The notes: generated by a model not told the origin, from the sequence alone. DNA of 64,000 nt from Sulfitobacter sp. (GCA_017854855.1 JAFMGZ010000016.1:1-64000), one strand, 5' to 3'; positions 8,621 through 17,873 are shown, counted from the stretch's first letter. Made by a program: numbers and translations.

Positions 8621-9292
8621 ATGTTGATCGTAACCCATGACACCCTGCGCAACCCTGCGATCTTGCAGGTGCGCCAGCTGCCGCGCAAATTCTTTGGCCG
8701 CGTCACCGTGTGGCCCAAAGAACCGTTGGGCCCCCTGCGCTTCTTGCGTCTGGTGGCGGAATTTCAGGCGCTGCGCTATTTGCTGACCCTGTCACCGCTT
8801 TTGCTGATCGGTCTGATCTGGAACGTGGCTGCCCTGCCTTTGGCGCAGGCACCGGTTTTGATGATTGCCCTGATCTGGTGGATCGAGATGCGCGTGCTGC
8901 GCGTGCCGCCCAAACGCCGCCCCCTGCTGATCCCCCAAGCACAGGCGGCACGCGGCCTTGACCTGCTCAAGGTCCAGTCCCGCGATGTGCTGACCCGCAT
9001 CGCCGCGCTGCGCGAGATGCGGGCGGGGCAATTGCATCTGGTCATTGAACAATCCGAACTCTGGCATCTGTCACCGCTGACCTATGTCACGGTGCAATCT
9101 GATGACGGACCCGAAGTGCTGCGGCTGACAGCACAAGAGCGACAGATCATAGCAGACCGGCTGTTCCAGCCCCCGATGACCGAAGCGCTGCTGCAGCGCA
9201 TCAACCAATCCCAAAACACCTTTTTGCGTGACATCACCTTTGACACCAAAGGGGTATCCGCCCATGCGCGGCTTGCGGCTGCCTTGGCCTGA
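8621..9292 (+). CDS. Hypothetical protein with two membrane helices
   Basis: 223 aa, family not recognised. A basic N-terminal 50 residues precede a hydrophobic hairpin (about residues 51-68 and 75-92: LRYLLTLSPLLLIGLIW and APVLMIALIWWIEM). A roughly 130-residue soluble region follows, presumably cytoplasmic given the positive charges around the helices. ATG 8621 is the first good start; the frame is only open upstream from a TTG. It is convergent with the VWA gene, with 4 bp between the stops. Nothing in its context indicates a function. Confidence 0.65.
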   Translation: MLIVTHDTLRNPAILQVRQLPRKFFGRVTVWPKEPLGPLRFLRLVAEFQALRYLLTLSPLLLIGLIWNVAALPLAQAPVLMIALIWWIEMRVLRVPPKRRPLLIPQAQAARGLDLLKVQSRDVLTRIAALREMRAGQLHLVIEQSELWHLSPLTYVTVQSDDGPEVLRLTAQERQIIADRLFQPPMTEALLQRINQSQNTFLRDITFDTKGVSAHARLAAALA

Positions 9293-9296
9293 CGCG

Positions 9297-10544
9297 CTAG
9301 GCGGTCATATCAATCAGCCGCCCGAATGGCGGCTGCAGATTGCCCGGCTCTGGCACCGCCCAGATCACGGACAGGCCGCGCGGCGCAGGCCCTGCATCGC
9401 CTTCCAGATCGGTGAACATCACCAGCGCCGCCGCGTTCATCTGCAGGGCCGCAGCAATCACCGGACCAAAGGCGGTCCCGCCCCCCCGGGGCAGATCGGG
9501 CAAATCAAAGCGCGTCTCAGCCGGATCAAGCCGCTGGCGGTACCGGATCGCATCATCGAAAACCAACAGATGCAGTTCTGCCCGCATGCGCCGTGCAATC
9601 CCCGTCACCTCGGCCCAGAACATCCTCAATCGTGCATCATCTATGCTGCTCGAGGCATCCAGCCCCACAGCAATGCGCGCCACCTCCGTCATCGGGCGCT
9701 GGCCGGGCTGAAACCCCGGTTCCGGCCTGCCCGCACCCAGGGCCTCCGCACTGCCCGCGATCCAGCGGCGCGACGGGCGGCGCGCGGTGGGTTGCGGCAT
9801 CACCGTGACGGCCTGCGTCAGCAACCGCCGCAACAGCACCTCCCAGGGGGTGCGCGGCGCGGGCACATCCGCCAGCCTGTGTCCGATACGGCCAAGGCCC
9901 CGGCCTGCCTGCCGCCCGGCATCCATCGCGCGTGTCACATGTTGCCGCCAGCGCGCGGCCTGTTCTGCGCTACCCTGCGCATCGGGCTGGGCGGTCAGCG
10001 GATCAACATCCCCCTCAAAGTCCTGCGCCCTGGCATAGCCTTGCGCCTGCGACTGCGCGCCATTGCTGTCCTCTCCGGCCTTGCTCAGCGCGAAATAGAG
10101 CCGGTCCACATCCCATTCCGCGAGGGCCTCGGCCGCGGTGACATCCTGTCCCAAGGCGCGGCCCAGCAGATCGGTCAGAACGACAGCCGGACGCGGCAAC
10201 GCGTGATCCGCCTGCAAGAGCGCCTCATTGACCAAAGCATCTGCCGCAAGGTTGTACAGATCCGCATCAAACCCCGCCCCCAAACGGCGCTGCAAATCGG
10301 CCAGACGCAGGGAATGGCGCAGGGCAACATGCAAGATATGATGCGCGGCCAGGCCCATCTGCTCGTGCAGTGGAAGGGCTGCAAAATCCGCGCCGTAACT
10401 GATCTGGTCCCCGACCGTACGGGTCTGGTCGCCGTCTCTGTGCAAGCACCACAGCGACAGGGCAGCGATTGCGGGGTCTGCCTCTGCCAAGCCCTTAAGG
10501 GCCGTGGCGGCACGGACGCTATGCAGCCCCGCCGCCTGCATCAT
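9297..10544 (-). CDS. DUF2201 putative metallopeptidase / VWA-like protein
   Basis: 415 aa with two regions. The N-terminal half carries HHILHVALRH (near residue 67), resembling the metal-binding helix of the DUF2201 N-terminal putative metallopeptidase domain, though the Glu of a classical HExxH is missing. The C-terminal half is a VWA-like domain: RIAVGLDASSSIDD provides the MIDAS-type DxSxS and LVMFTDLEGDAG the late Asp. Its start overlaps the stop of the AAA ATPase by 4 bp. MoxR-type AAA ATPases commonly act with VWA partners as chaperones or metal-insertion machines, so the two proteins probably form a complex. The client is not evident. Confidence 0.82.
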   Translation of the reverse strand: MMQAAGLHSVRAATALKGLAEADPAIAALSLWCLHRDGDQTRTVGDQISYGADFAALPLHEQMGLAAHHILHVALRHSLRLADLQRRLGAGFDADLYNLAADALVNEALLQADHALPRPAVVLTDLLGRALGQDVTAAEALAEWDVDRLYFALSKAGEDSNGAQSQAQGYARAQDFEGDVDPLTAQPDAQGSAEQAARWRQHVTRAMDAGRQAGRGLGRIGHRLADVPAPRTPWEVLLRRLLTQAVTVMPQPTARRPSRRWIAGSAEALGAGRPEPGFQPGQRPMTEVARIAVGLDASSSIDDARLRMFWAEVTGIARRMRAELHLLVFDDAIRYRQRLDPAETRFDLPDLPRGGGTAFGPVIAAALQMNAAALVMFTDLEGDAGPAPRGLSVIWAVPEPGNLQPPFGRLIDMTA

Positions 10545-11659
10545 GCCAACCCGGCCGCTTCACGATCAGCGACATAGGCCGCATAGGGTTTGGAATCCCG
10601 AAACGCCTCTTGCAGCCCCAGCGTCAGGGCCTTGTCGATCAGCAGCTCAAACCCATAGGTCGTCAATTCCCCCAAGGGTAGCGCTGCAAAACCCGGCCTG
10701 TTGGTCCGCTCGGCCAGCAGCCGGATCTCTGCCATCACCTCAATCACGGGGGTGATCGTGGTCTCATCCGTCAGGGTGACCAAGGCATAGACCAATGCGG
10801 TCAGCCCATGCAGGCTGGCCGGATACATGTCCAGGCGTTCCTTTTGCGCTGCCTCAAGCATGGCGTTTGCCTGCACTGTCGCGGCAATGTCTTCGGCAAT
10901 CAGGATGAACTCTGCCGCGGCGGCCTCCCCCAGGGTGCCTGCAATCAACACATCGCGCAGCGCCTTGTCCGGCACCGCCCCCAACAACGTACTGACCCGC
11001 TCCCATGAACGCGGCGTACAGGCGATCATCAGCCCCTTGCGCAAGGCATCCTGTGTCGTGTCCAACAGGTCAGGCCGGGTGCGGATAAAGGCCGTCACCG
11101 CCGGATGCAGCCCCCGCGGCACCGCAAAATTTTCGATCCAGTCGCCCGCTTCGGCCCGCAGCGACAAATGCACCAACCGGTCCGACAGCGCGGTTCCCAT
11201 TTCATAAGCGATCGCGCCGTCCTCAACGGTATTGCCCGCCGCGACAATAAAGGTGGAGGCAGGCAAAACATATTGTCCCACCTTCCGTTCCTGCAACAAG
11301 CCATAAACCGTCGGCTGCAACATCGGGGCGGCGGCTGTCAATTCATCCAGAAACAGGATCGCCGGTCGCATCGGATCAAACGGCAGGTCCTGGGGCGGGT
11401 ACCAGACCGTCCGCTTTGCCTCATGATCGTAAAAGGGCAAACCGCGCAGATCCTGGGGTTCAATCGTCGTGAGCCGCAGATCAAAAAGCGCGGCCCCCGT
11501 CTCGGTTGCCAATTGCTGCACGATCTGGGTCTTGCCGATCCCGGGCCGCCCGTGCAGCATCCACGATACGGTCATTTGCCCGCCAGCCTGTGCGGCAAAA
11601 CCCGTGCGCAAGGCCTCCAATGCCTGACCGGCAGAAACAGCAGTTGTATTGACCGACAT
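10541..11659 (-). CDS. MoxR-like AAA+ ATPase
   Basis: 372 aa AAA ATPase of the MoxR/RavA-like class. Walker A is GRPGIGKTQ (about residues 38-46), Walker B is AILFLDELTAA (about 100-110), and the sensor segment is TFIVAAGNTVEDG. The region after residue 290 is helical and ends in a short tail. It is translationally coupled to the downstream VWA gene (4-bp overlap) and follows the M24 peptidase gene after 63 bp, preceded by AGAGGGG before ATG 11659. It is likely to remodel a client presented by the VWA partner. Confidence 0.87.
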   Translation of the reverse strand: MSVNTTAVSAGQALEALRTGFAAQAGGQMTVSWMLHGRPGIGKTQIVQQLATETGAALFDLRLTTIEPQDLRGLPFYDHEAKRTVWYPPQDLPFDPMRPAILFLDELTAAAPMLQPTVYGLLQERKVGQYVLPASTFIVAAGNTVEDGAIAYEMGTALSDRLVHLSLRAEAGDWIENFAVPRGLHPAVTAFIRTRPDLLDTTQDALRKGLMIACTPRSWERVSTLLGAVPDKALRDVLIAGTLGEAAAAEFILIAEDIAATVQANAMLEAAQKERLDMYPASLHGLTALVYALVTLTDETTITPVIEVMAEIRLLAERTNRPGFAALPLGELTTYGFELLIDKALTLGLQEAFRDSKPYAAYVADREAAGLA

Positions 11660-11722
11660 AGGCGCACCCCTCTTGTTGCTCCAAGGGTAGCCTGTGCCGG
11701 TCAGGAAACAAGCAAGGTCAGG

Positions 11723-12811
11723 TCAGGCATTGCCCACCACATGCAAATCACGCGGCAGTTCTGACAGAATTTCCGCACCATCCGCCCGCAGGATCACGAT
11801 ATCCTCAAGCCGAATACCGAAACGGCCCGGCAGATAAATCCCCGGCTCGATGGAAAACACCATACCCTCCTCCAGCACGGTCTGGGCGCTTGCGGTGATA
11901 TAGGGTGGTTCGTGAATTTCCACGCCCAACCCATGTCCGGTACGGTGGGTAAAGAACGCCCCATAGCCCGCATCGGCAATCACGCCGCGCGCGGCATCAT
12001 CCACCACATGCGCAGCCACCCCCAGCCTGGCCGCGGCAAGGGCTGCCTGCACCGCATTCTCAACGACCTGATGCACCTCAAGATACCCTTCGGGCGGCGT
12101 GCCCATCACAGCCATGCGCGTCATGTCGCTGGGATAGCCGCCCAGCCCGCCGCCGATATCCATCACAACGGCATCGCCTTGCTTTAGCACCGCAGGTCCC
12201 GTCTGGTGATGTGGAAACGCCCCATTGCCCCCGGCACCGATGATCGAAAACATCGGCTGCGCCCCCTGCACCTTAAAGGCCTCCCGCACGATGGATGCGA
12301 CCTCCATCTCAGTCATGCCAATACGCATCTGGGCCCATGCGGCCTGCATCGCCGCATCCCCCACCAGCGCCACTTTCTTGAGCGCGGCAAATTCGGTCGC
12401 ATCCTTGCGCATCCGCAGCGCCCCGATCGTAGAGGCACAAAACTGCCGCCCGGCCCCGACCAGCGCATCCTGCACCAGCCCGGCAAAATCCGCGCGCATC
12501 GTCTCATCCAATGCAATGTTCTGCGCACCCGTTCCGCCCACATGGGCCAAGACAGCAGCAAAGGCCTGATCCGGCCCATCCTCGTCGGCCCATGTAAAGA
12601 AAGGCAAATCCGTATGCTGGCGCAGGCTTTCCGCCTCAAGCGCGGGCATCAGGAAGGCGGCACCGCCCTGGGTGAGGCAAAACAGCAAGGGCCGTTCGTC
12701 CCCATGCGGATGCAGCCCCAAGAGCCACTCAAGATGGGCACCGGGGCCAAGTGCAAGCAGATCGATGGACTGCGCCTTCATGCTGGCGCGAAGCTGTGAC
12801 AATCGAGACAT
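11723..12811 (-). CDS. M24-family Xaa-Pro peptidase
   Basis: 362 aa cytoplasmic aminopeptidase P/prolidase-type enzyme: an N-terminal creatinase-like domain (about 1-125) and a C-terminal pita-bread metallopeptidase domain. The five expected metal ligands can be seen: Asp in VVMDIGGG, Asp in YPSDMTR, His in TGHGLGVEIHEPP, Glu in FSIEPGIY and Glu in GIRLEDIV. Complete ligands argue for a true metallopeptidase and against metal-free creatinase. ATG 12811 is chosen because AGGAAGGG precedes it and family similarity starts there; an upstream in-frame extension crosses the 12825-12862 hairpin. It may be co-transcribed with the AAA and VWA genes. Confidence 0.88.
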   Translation of the reverse strand: MSRLSQLRASMKAQSIDLLALGPGAHLEWLLGLHPHGDERPLLFCLTQGGAAFLMPALEAESLRQHTDLPFFTWADEDGPDQAFAAVLAHVGGTGAQNIALDETMRADFAGLVQDALVGAGRQFCASTIGALRMRKDATEFAALKKVALVGDAAMQAAWAQMRIGMTEMEVASIVREAFKVQGAQPMFSIIGAGGNGAFPHHQTGPAVLKQGDAVVMDIGGGLGGYPSDMTRMAVMGTPPEGYLEVHQVVENAVQAALAAARLGVAAHVVDDAARGVIADAGYGAFFTHRTGHGLGVEIHEPPYITASAQTVLEEGMVFSIEPGIYLPGRFGIRLEDIVILRADGAEILSELPRDLHVVGNA

Positions 12812-12824
12812 GGGAACCCTTCCT

Positions 12825-12862
12825 GCACTGATCCCGCGCACCCTAGCGCGCGGGATCAGTGC
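12825..12862. promoter_or_regulatory. 15-bp perfect inverted repeat between divergent genes
   Basis: Arms GCACTGATCCCGCGC (12825-12839) and GCGCGGGATCAGTGC (12848-12862) are perfect complements around an 8-nt loop. The element sits 14 bp before the M24 start, next to its ribosome-binding site, and about 120 bp before the MttB-like gene. It lies at the 5' end of both genes, so it is not a simple terminator. It may be an operator dyad or a leader hairpin affecting translation of the peptidase. Confidence 0.7.
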
Positions 12863-12984
12863 TGACAATCTGCAGCGCTCCATCGCCCGTGACCGCCAGC
12901 TTTTGCACCCAATGCTTCGCCCCAGGACAAGCGCCGGCAACGGGTATGTGGCAGGCTGATCAGGCACAGCCAGAGGATGGCATC

Positions 12985-14538
12985 ATGGAACAGACCACCC
13001 CGATACGCAGCCGTGCCGGCGGCCGGGCCGCCCGCCACGCCCTGCGCACCGCCCCGAACTTTGAGATGCTGCCGGGCCTGCGCAACACCATCCCCACCTG
13101 CGAGATCATGACCGGCTCTCAGGTGGCGCGGATCGATGCGGCATCAATGGACATCCTGGAAAACATCGGCGTGATCTTTCGCGACGACATCGCGCTGGCA
13201 GATTGGAGGCGTGCGGGTGCAAAGGTCGCAGGTGACCGGGTCTATCTGGACCGGGGATTGGTCCGCGAGCTGATCACAAGCATTCCCACGACCCTGACCC
13301 TACACGCCCGCGATCCTCGCAAAAGCGTGGCCTTGGGCGGGCGCGACGCCATCTTTGTGCCCATGACAGGCGCACCCTATCTGCGCGATCTGGACGATGT
13401 GCGCCGCAACCCGACGCTTGATGATCTGGCGATGTTCCACAAACTGTCGCATATGCTGCCCGCGCTCCATTCATCCGCCCACCATATCGTGGAACCCTAT
13501 GATCACCCGATCAGCCAGCGGCATCTGCGCATCACCTATTCCTCCATGAAACATTCAGACAAGACCTTCATGGGCATGACCACCTCGCCGCGCAATGCCA
13601 GCGATGTGATCGACATGTGCCGCATCCTGTTTGGTCCTGACTTTATCGACACGCATCCGGTTGTGACCGGCAATTGCAACGGCAATTCGCCCCTGGTCTG
13701 GGACGAAACGATGCTGGGTGCCATGCGCGCCTTTTGCCGTGCCAACCAGCCGGTGCTCTGCTCTCCTTTCGTGCTGGGGGGCGCGAATACGCCGGCTTCT
13801 GTTGCCGCCTCCGTGGCGCAGCTGAACGCCGAAGCCCTCTCAGCGCTCGCCTATACCCAAGTTATTCGCAAAGGCGCGCCCGCGATCTACGGCCACTACC
13901 TGTCAACGGTGTCGATGAAATCAGGGGCCCCCATGGCCGGCACACCGGAAATCTCGCTGATGAACTTCATGATCGGCCAGATGGCCCGGTTCTACGATGT
14001 GCCCTGGCGCACCTCCAACACCTTGGGCGGGGCCAAGACATTGGACGCACAGGCCGGCTACGAAAGCGCCACAACCCTCAGTGCCGTCATGCACGCGGGG
14101 GCCAATTACATCTGGCATTCCGCCGGCTGGAACGAGGCGGGCATGCATTGCTCGGTTGCGAAATTCATCGTCGACGCCGAACAATGCGCGATGGCCCACC
14201 GCATGGCCCAGGGCCCGAACTTTGATGATTTCCAAGAGGCCCTAGCCACGATCACAGACATCGGTCCGGGGGGGCATTACCTTGGCCATTCCCATACCCA
14301 GGACAATTTTCAAACCGCCTTTTTCATGCCCGAAATCTTCGACAACAACTCGATTGAACAATGGCAGGCAGAGGGCAGCACATCGATCACGGCCCGCGCC
14401 CTGACCCATGCACGCAAACTGCTATCAGACTATCAAGAACCCAAACTGGATCAGGCCAAGAACGAAGAGCTGTTGGCCTATATCGCCCGGCGCGAGGCCG
14501 AAATCCCCGCCAGCGACGCGCTCAACCAAAGCTATTGA
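12985..14538 (+). CDS. Trimethylamine methyltransferase MttB-family protein (non-pyrrolysine)
   Basis: 517 aa member of the MttB superfamily. True trimethylamine methyltransferases read an in-frame amber codon as pyrrolysine; here the frame is uninterrupted and ends at TGA, so this belongs to the non-Pyl group, whose characterised members demethylate quaternary amines such as glycine betaine with a corrinoid protein. Family segments include GPDFIDTHPVVTGNCNGNSPLVWDE, NTLGGAKTLDAQAGYESA and the C-terminal GPGGHYLGHSHTQDNF. ATG 12985 follows AGAGGA. No corrinoid protein or reactivase gene is in the window, so the methyl acceptor is unclear. The GcvT flavoprotein and formaldehyde dehydrogenase about 4-7 kb away fit methylated-amine catabolism. 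Confidence 0.88.
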   Translation: MEQTTPIRSRAGGRAARHALRTAPNFEMLPGLRNTIPTCEIMTGSQVARIDAASMDILENIGVIFRDDIALADWRRAGAKVAGDRVYLDRGLVRELITSIPTTLTLHARDPRKSVALGGRDAIFVPMTGAPYLRDLDDVRRNPTLDDLAMFHKLSHMLPALHSSAHHIVEPYDHPISQRHLRITYSSMKHSDKTFMGMTTSPRNASDVIDMCRILFGPDFIDTHPVVTGNCNGNSPLVWDETMLGAMRAFCRANQPVLCSPFVLGGANTPASVAASVAQLNAEALSALAYTQVIRKGAPAIYGHYLSTVSMKSGAPMAGTPEISLMNFMIGQMARFYDVPWRTSNTLGGAKTLDAQAGYESATTLSAVMHAGANYIWHSAGWNEAGMHCSVAKFIVDAEQCAMAHRMAQGPNFDDFQEALATITDIGPGGHYLGHSHTQDNFQTAFFMPEIFDNNSIEQWQAEGSTSITARALTHARKLLSDYQEPKLDQAKNEELLAYIARREAEIPASDALNQSY

Positions 14539-14600
14539 AACACCGTCCTCCTCCCTCTTTTTGGCCTTAAATACCTATGCGATACCGCGCCACAGGCTCC

Positions 14601-15170
14601 TCACTCACAAGGGGTTCCCGCGCGCCCCCACAGCGCCACATCCTCCGCCAGCTCGGCCACACTGCCCGCAGGAAAGGACCGCCCGCCGCCGGGCGCAAAT
14701 CCCCAGGCCACAAAGGGCGAACTTTGCAGATGCGCCACCAGACCCGCGATATCATTGCCGTCATTGGTTGCCGGATCACGCAGTTGCGCACAAAGTGCGG
14801 CACTGTCCTTTCCCAGCCAATCCAGCTCAACCGGTGGCAAGCGCCAGGCCTGCGCGATCCGGGGCGGCGCATGGGGCTGGCTGTTGGGGCTGTCCGTTGT
14901 CAGATGGCAGGTACGGCAAGGGATACTTTGCGCACCGATGCGGCTGGCATCTGCCCGGATCCCCATCCCATGTGCGGCCCCCGGACCATAGCTCAACCCC
15001 TCCCACATCGGCACGCCGGACGCGCCCACGTGACAGTTGGTGCATCTTGGATGCGAGGCCACTGCATAGATCCGTTCCCAGGCGGCCAATCCTTCTTCCC
15101 GCGTCACGCTCACGGATTGGGCCTCAGCCCCAGACCCCGCGACAAGCAGCGCGAAAAATACTGCCTTCAC
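14601..15170 (-). CDS. Diheme cytochrome c
   Basis: 189 aa periplasmic protein with an N-terminal signal peptide (MKAVFFALLVAGSGAEA). Two heme c sites are present: CTNCH (residues 43-47) and CRTCH (85-89). Its ATG overlaps the stop of the large molybdenum subunit (4 bp), so it is almost certainly the electron acceptor of that enzyme, passing electrons toward the respiratory chain. It is the last gene of the three-gene unit and converges on the MttB-like gene with 62 bp between stops. No strong terminator is visible there. Confidence 0.87.
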   Translation of the reverse strand: MKAVFFALLVAGSGAEAQSVSVTREEGLAAWERIYAVASHPRCTNCHVGASGVPMWEGLSYGPGAAHGMGIRADASRIGAQSIPCRTCHLTTDSPNSQPHAPPRIAQAWRLPPVELDWLGKDSAALCAQLRDPATNDGNDIAGLVAHLQSSPFVAWGFAPGGGRSFPAGSVAELAEDVALWGRAGTPCE

Positions 15171-17410
15171 AGAAAATCGATGTGGTTGGCAAAGGGCAAT
15201 GTGCGGATCCGCTGGCCTGTCGCGGCAAAGATCGCATTGCCCAATGCAGGGGCCGCAGGCGGCACTCCGGGTTCTCCGATGCCTTTGATCTTGTCGCCAT
15301 TCTCCAAACCACGCACCTCAATCTGCGGTGTCTGGTACAGCCGCATGCCTTCGAATGCGTGAAAATTATCCTGTTCCGCGACACCGTCCCGATAGGTGAT
15401 CTCGCAGTTCATCGCATGGCCCAGACCCCAGATCACGCCCCCTGCAAGCTGCGCTTCAAAGTTGACCGGATCCAGCACACGGCCCACGTCGGCTGCCACA
15501 AAGACCTTGTCGATGCGGATTGCACCCTGCACATCGGTAACCTCTACCACCTGGGCGACCGGCACGCCAAAGGCCAGCGTAAAGGCAATGCCCCGCCCGC
15601 GACCCGGTCCCAGATCACTGCCCCAGCCCGACATCTCTCCGACGGTTTCCAGCACCTTGCGGGACACATCATGGCTGCACAGCCGCAACCGTTCTGCCAA
15701 AGGGTCGACAGCTGCCGCATGGCACAGTTCATCCAGAAAGCTTTCATGCAAAAACCCGTTGCCCGATGCCCCCACGGACCGCCAGGAGCTGACCGGCACC
15801 ATCGGCGGCACGCGGTAGCCCGTCACCCGGTAATTGGGGATGCCAAAGGGCTGATCCCATGCGCCTGCCACGATCGCCACATCCGGCCCCATCGCAGGCT
15901 GGCCCAGCCGCGCCAAAGAAGAGGCCGTGACCGAAGGGGCAGCAATGGACAGATCAAACGCCTCAACCGCCCCGTCCGATACTGCCCCGCGCGCCCGTGC
16001 CACAGCCAGCGGCCGGGGAAAGTCATGGGTCATGTCCTCTTCGCGGCTCCAGACCATCTTGATCGGGACATCTGGCAATTGCAGCGCGATCTCAACCGCT
16101 TGCCGGACATAGTCGTCCTCCAGCCGGCGTCCGAAACTGCCCCCTGACATCAACGCGTGAACATGCACCTGATCCGGCTCAAGCCCGGCAATGGCCGCAG
16201 CGGCCTGCTGCATAAAGCGCGGGATTTGCGTGCCGGTCCAGATATCAAGCCGGTCCGCCGACAACAGCACCATCGCGCTCATCGGCTCCAACGGCGCATG
16301 GGCCAGATAGGGAATGCGGTATTCCGCCTCCAGCACATCCGCCGCCCCCTCCAGCGCCGCGACGACATCGCCTTCATCCTTGAAACGGCTGTCCTGCGCA
16401 TCTTCGGTAAAGGACGCAGCGGCGGCCGCGAATTGATCTTCGGTATCTCCGATATAGGGCGATGGGCCCCAATCACAGCTCACCGCCTGTGCGGCCTGAA
16501 ACGCCCGCCAGGTGTTATCGGCCACGACCGCAATGCCGCCCGTGATGGGCACGATCGCTTTGACCCCGCGCATCCCCTCGGCCTCTCCGGGGTCAAAGCC
16601 AAGGATCCCCCCGCCCAGTGCGGGATTGGTGCGTGTGGTGGCATGCAGCATGCCCTCCATCTGCATGTCGATGCCATAGCTCTGCGTGCCCGTGGATTTC
16701 GCCAGCATGTCGGTGCGCATATGGGGTTTGCCCAGATGTCGCCAGCTGGAGGGATCGCGCAGGCTGACGTCTTGAACCACGGGAATTTCCGCCGCAACGC
16801 TGGACAGATCGGTATAGGCCAGGGCCGTGCCATCGGGCAGCACCACGGCCCCCGCCTGCGTCCTGAGCTGGTCTTTCGGCAGGCCGGTCTGCTCTGCGGC
16901 GGCTGCAATCAGCGTCTCACGGGCCACGGCCCCTGCCAGCCGCAAACGGTCGTACATATCCGGGACGGTCGTTGAGCCCCCGGTCAGCTGCAGGCCCATC
17001 AACTTGCCCAGAACGTCTGATGCGCCGCGCCCTGCGCGCGCCATCATGCTGTCTGAGGTGGCCGCAATCGGCATCCCTTCGGCCGCGACCACACCGTTGT
17101 AATAGGCCGCCGACGGGGGACCTGGTTCTATCCGGACCTGGTCCAGATCGACATCCAGCTCTTCGGCAATCAGATGCGCCTGAATGGAATAGGCCCCCTG
17201 CCCCACATCTGCACGCGGGGTGATCAACGTCACCCCCTGCGCGTCAATCTTGACGAAAGGGTTAAATGTCACTTCGCCCGGTGCCAGCCCTGCCTCCAGC
17301 GGGTTCTCCACCTCGCGCTTGTACATATAGGTGCCAAAGGCCACCCCCCCGAGGATCGCCGCCGATCCCACCAGAAAACTGCGCCTTGCGATGGTTTTGA
17401 TACGTCCCAT
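15167..17410 (-). CDS. Xanthine-oxidase-family molybdopterin subunit (IorB-like), Tat-exported
   Basis: 747 aa molybdenum hydroxylase catalytic subunit of the isoquinoline 1-oxidoreductase/aldehyde oxidoreductase branch. The N-terminus ARRSFLVGSAAILGG is a twin-arginine signal, so the enzyme works in the periplasm. Family-typical segments are LMSGGSFGRRLEDDYVRQAVEIA, PIKMVWSREEDMTHDFPRP, VPVSSWRSVGASGNGFLHESFLDEL and the C-terminal KGIGEPGVPPAAPALGNAIFAATG, which carries the catalytic glutamate of the family. It lies 13 bp after its 2Fe-2S subunit gene and overlaps the diheme cytochrome gene. There is no FAD subunit, as in other cytochrome-linked IorAB-type enzymes. Substrate unknown: an aldehyde or N-heterocycle is possible. 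Confidence 0.9.
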   Translation of the reverse strand: MGRIKTIARRSFLVGSAAILGGVAFGTYMYKREVENPLEAGLAPGEVTFNPFVKIDAQGVTLITPRADVGQGAYSIQAHLIAEELDVDLDQVRIEPGPPSAAYYNGVVAAEGMPIAATSDSMMARAGRGASDVLGKLMGLQLTGGSTTVPDMYDRLRLAGAVARETLIAAAAEQTGLPKDQLRTQAGAVVLPDGTALAYTDLSSVAAEIPVVQDVSLRDPSSWRHLGKPHMRTDMLAKSTGTQSYGIDMQMEGMLHATTRTNPALGGGILGFDPGEAEGMRGVKAIVPITGGIAVVADNTWRAFQAAQAVSCDWGPSPYIGDTEDQFAAAAASFTEDAQDSRFKDEGDVVAALEGAADVLEAEYRIPYLAHAPLEPMSAMVLLSADRLDIWTGTQIPRFMQQAAAAIAGLEPDQVHVHALMSGGSFGRRLEDDYVRQAVEIALQLPDVPIKMVWSREEDMTHDFPRPLAVARARGAVSDGAVEAFDLSIAAPSVTASSLARLGQPAMGPDVAIVAGAWDQPFGIPNYRVTGYRVPPMVPVSSWRSVGASGNGFLHESFLDELCHAAAVDPLAERLRLCSHDVSRKVLETVGEMSGWGSDLGPGRGRGIAFTLAFGVPVAQVVEVTDVQGAIRIDKVFVAADVGRVLDPVNFEAQLAGGVIWGLGHAMNCEITYRDGVAEQDNFHAFEGMRLYQTPQIEVRGLENGDKIKGIGEPGVPPAAPALGNAIFAATGQRIRTLPFANHIDFL

Positions 17411-17423
17411 GACCGCGTCCTTC

Positions 17424-17873
17424 CTACAGTCGGCTGGCGGCGGTTTTCACCGCTGCACGAATGCGGGGATAGGTCCCGCAACGACAAAGATTGCCGCTCA
17501 TTGCGGCGTCGATCTGATCGTCTGTCGGTGCCGGATTGAGCGCCAGAAAAGAGGCGGCTTGCATGATCTGGCCAGACTGGCAATAGCCGCATTGCGCCAC
17601 TTGATGTTCCATCCAGGCCTCTTGGACCGCATGCAGGGCCAGCGGGTTGCCCAGCCCCTCTATGGTGGTGATTTCACCATCGACATCGGCGGCCGCCAAC
17701 TGACATGAACGGACGGATATGCCATCTACATGGACGGTGCAGGCCCCGCATTGCGCGATGCCACAGCCGTATTTCGGCCCGGTGATGCCCAGTTCATCCC
17801 GAAGCACCCACAAAAGCGGCATGTCATCTTCGACATCAACCTCATGCGTCTTGCCATTCACGATCAGCTTCAT
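17424..17873 (-). CDS. 2Fe-2S subunit of xanthine-oxidase-family enzyme (IorA-like)
   Basis: 149 aa small subunit with two iron-sulfur domains. The plant-ferredoxin-type cluster is CGIAQCGAC plus a later Cys in VRSCQ. The C-terminal helical [2Fe-2S] domain is CGYCQSGQ and [12 protein letters not shown]. It has no signal peptide, consistent with co-export alongside the Tat-targeted large subunit. It is the first gene of the unit; a 24-bp palindrome lies about 77 bp upstream. Confidence 0.92.
   Translation of the reverse strand: MKLIVNGKTHEVDVEDDMPLLWVLRDELGITGPKYGCGIAQCGACTVHVDGISVRSCQLAAADVDGEITTIEGLGNPLALHAVQEAWMEHQVAQCGYCQSGQIMQAASFLALNPAPTDDQIDAAMSGNLCRCGTYPRIRAAVKTAASRL

Noticed and set aside
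11723-12811. Creatinase or DMSP lyase DddP as identity of the M24 protein
   Set aside because: All five peptidase metal ligands are present and the length (362 aa) is short for DddP and creatinase; a prolidase-type peptidase fits better.
12985-14538. Pyrrolysine-containing trimethylamine methyltransferase
   Set aside because: The frame runs to TGA without an in-frame TAG, so there is no amber/pyrrolysine position.
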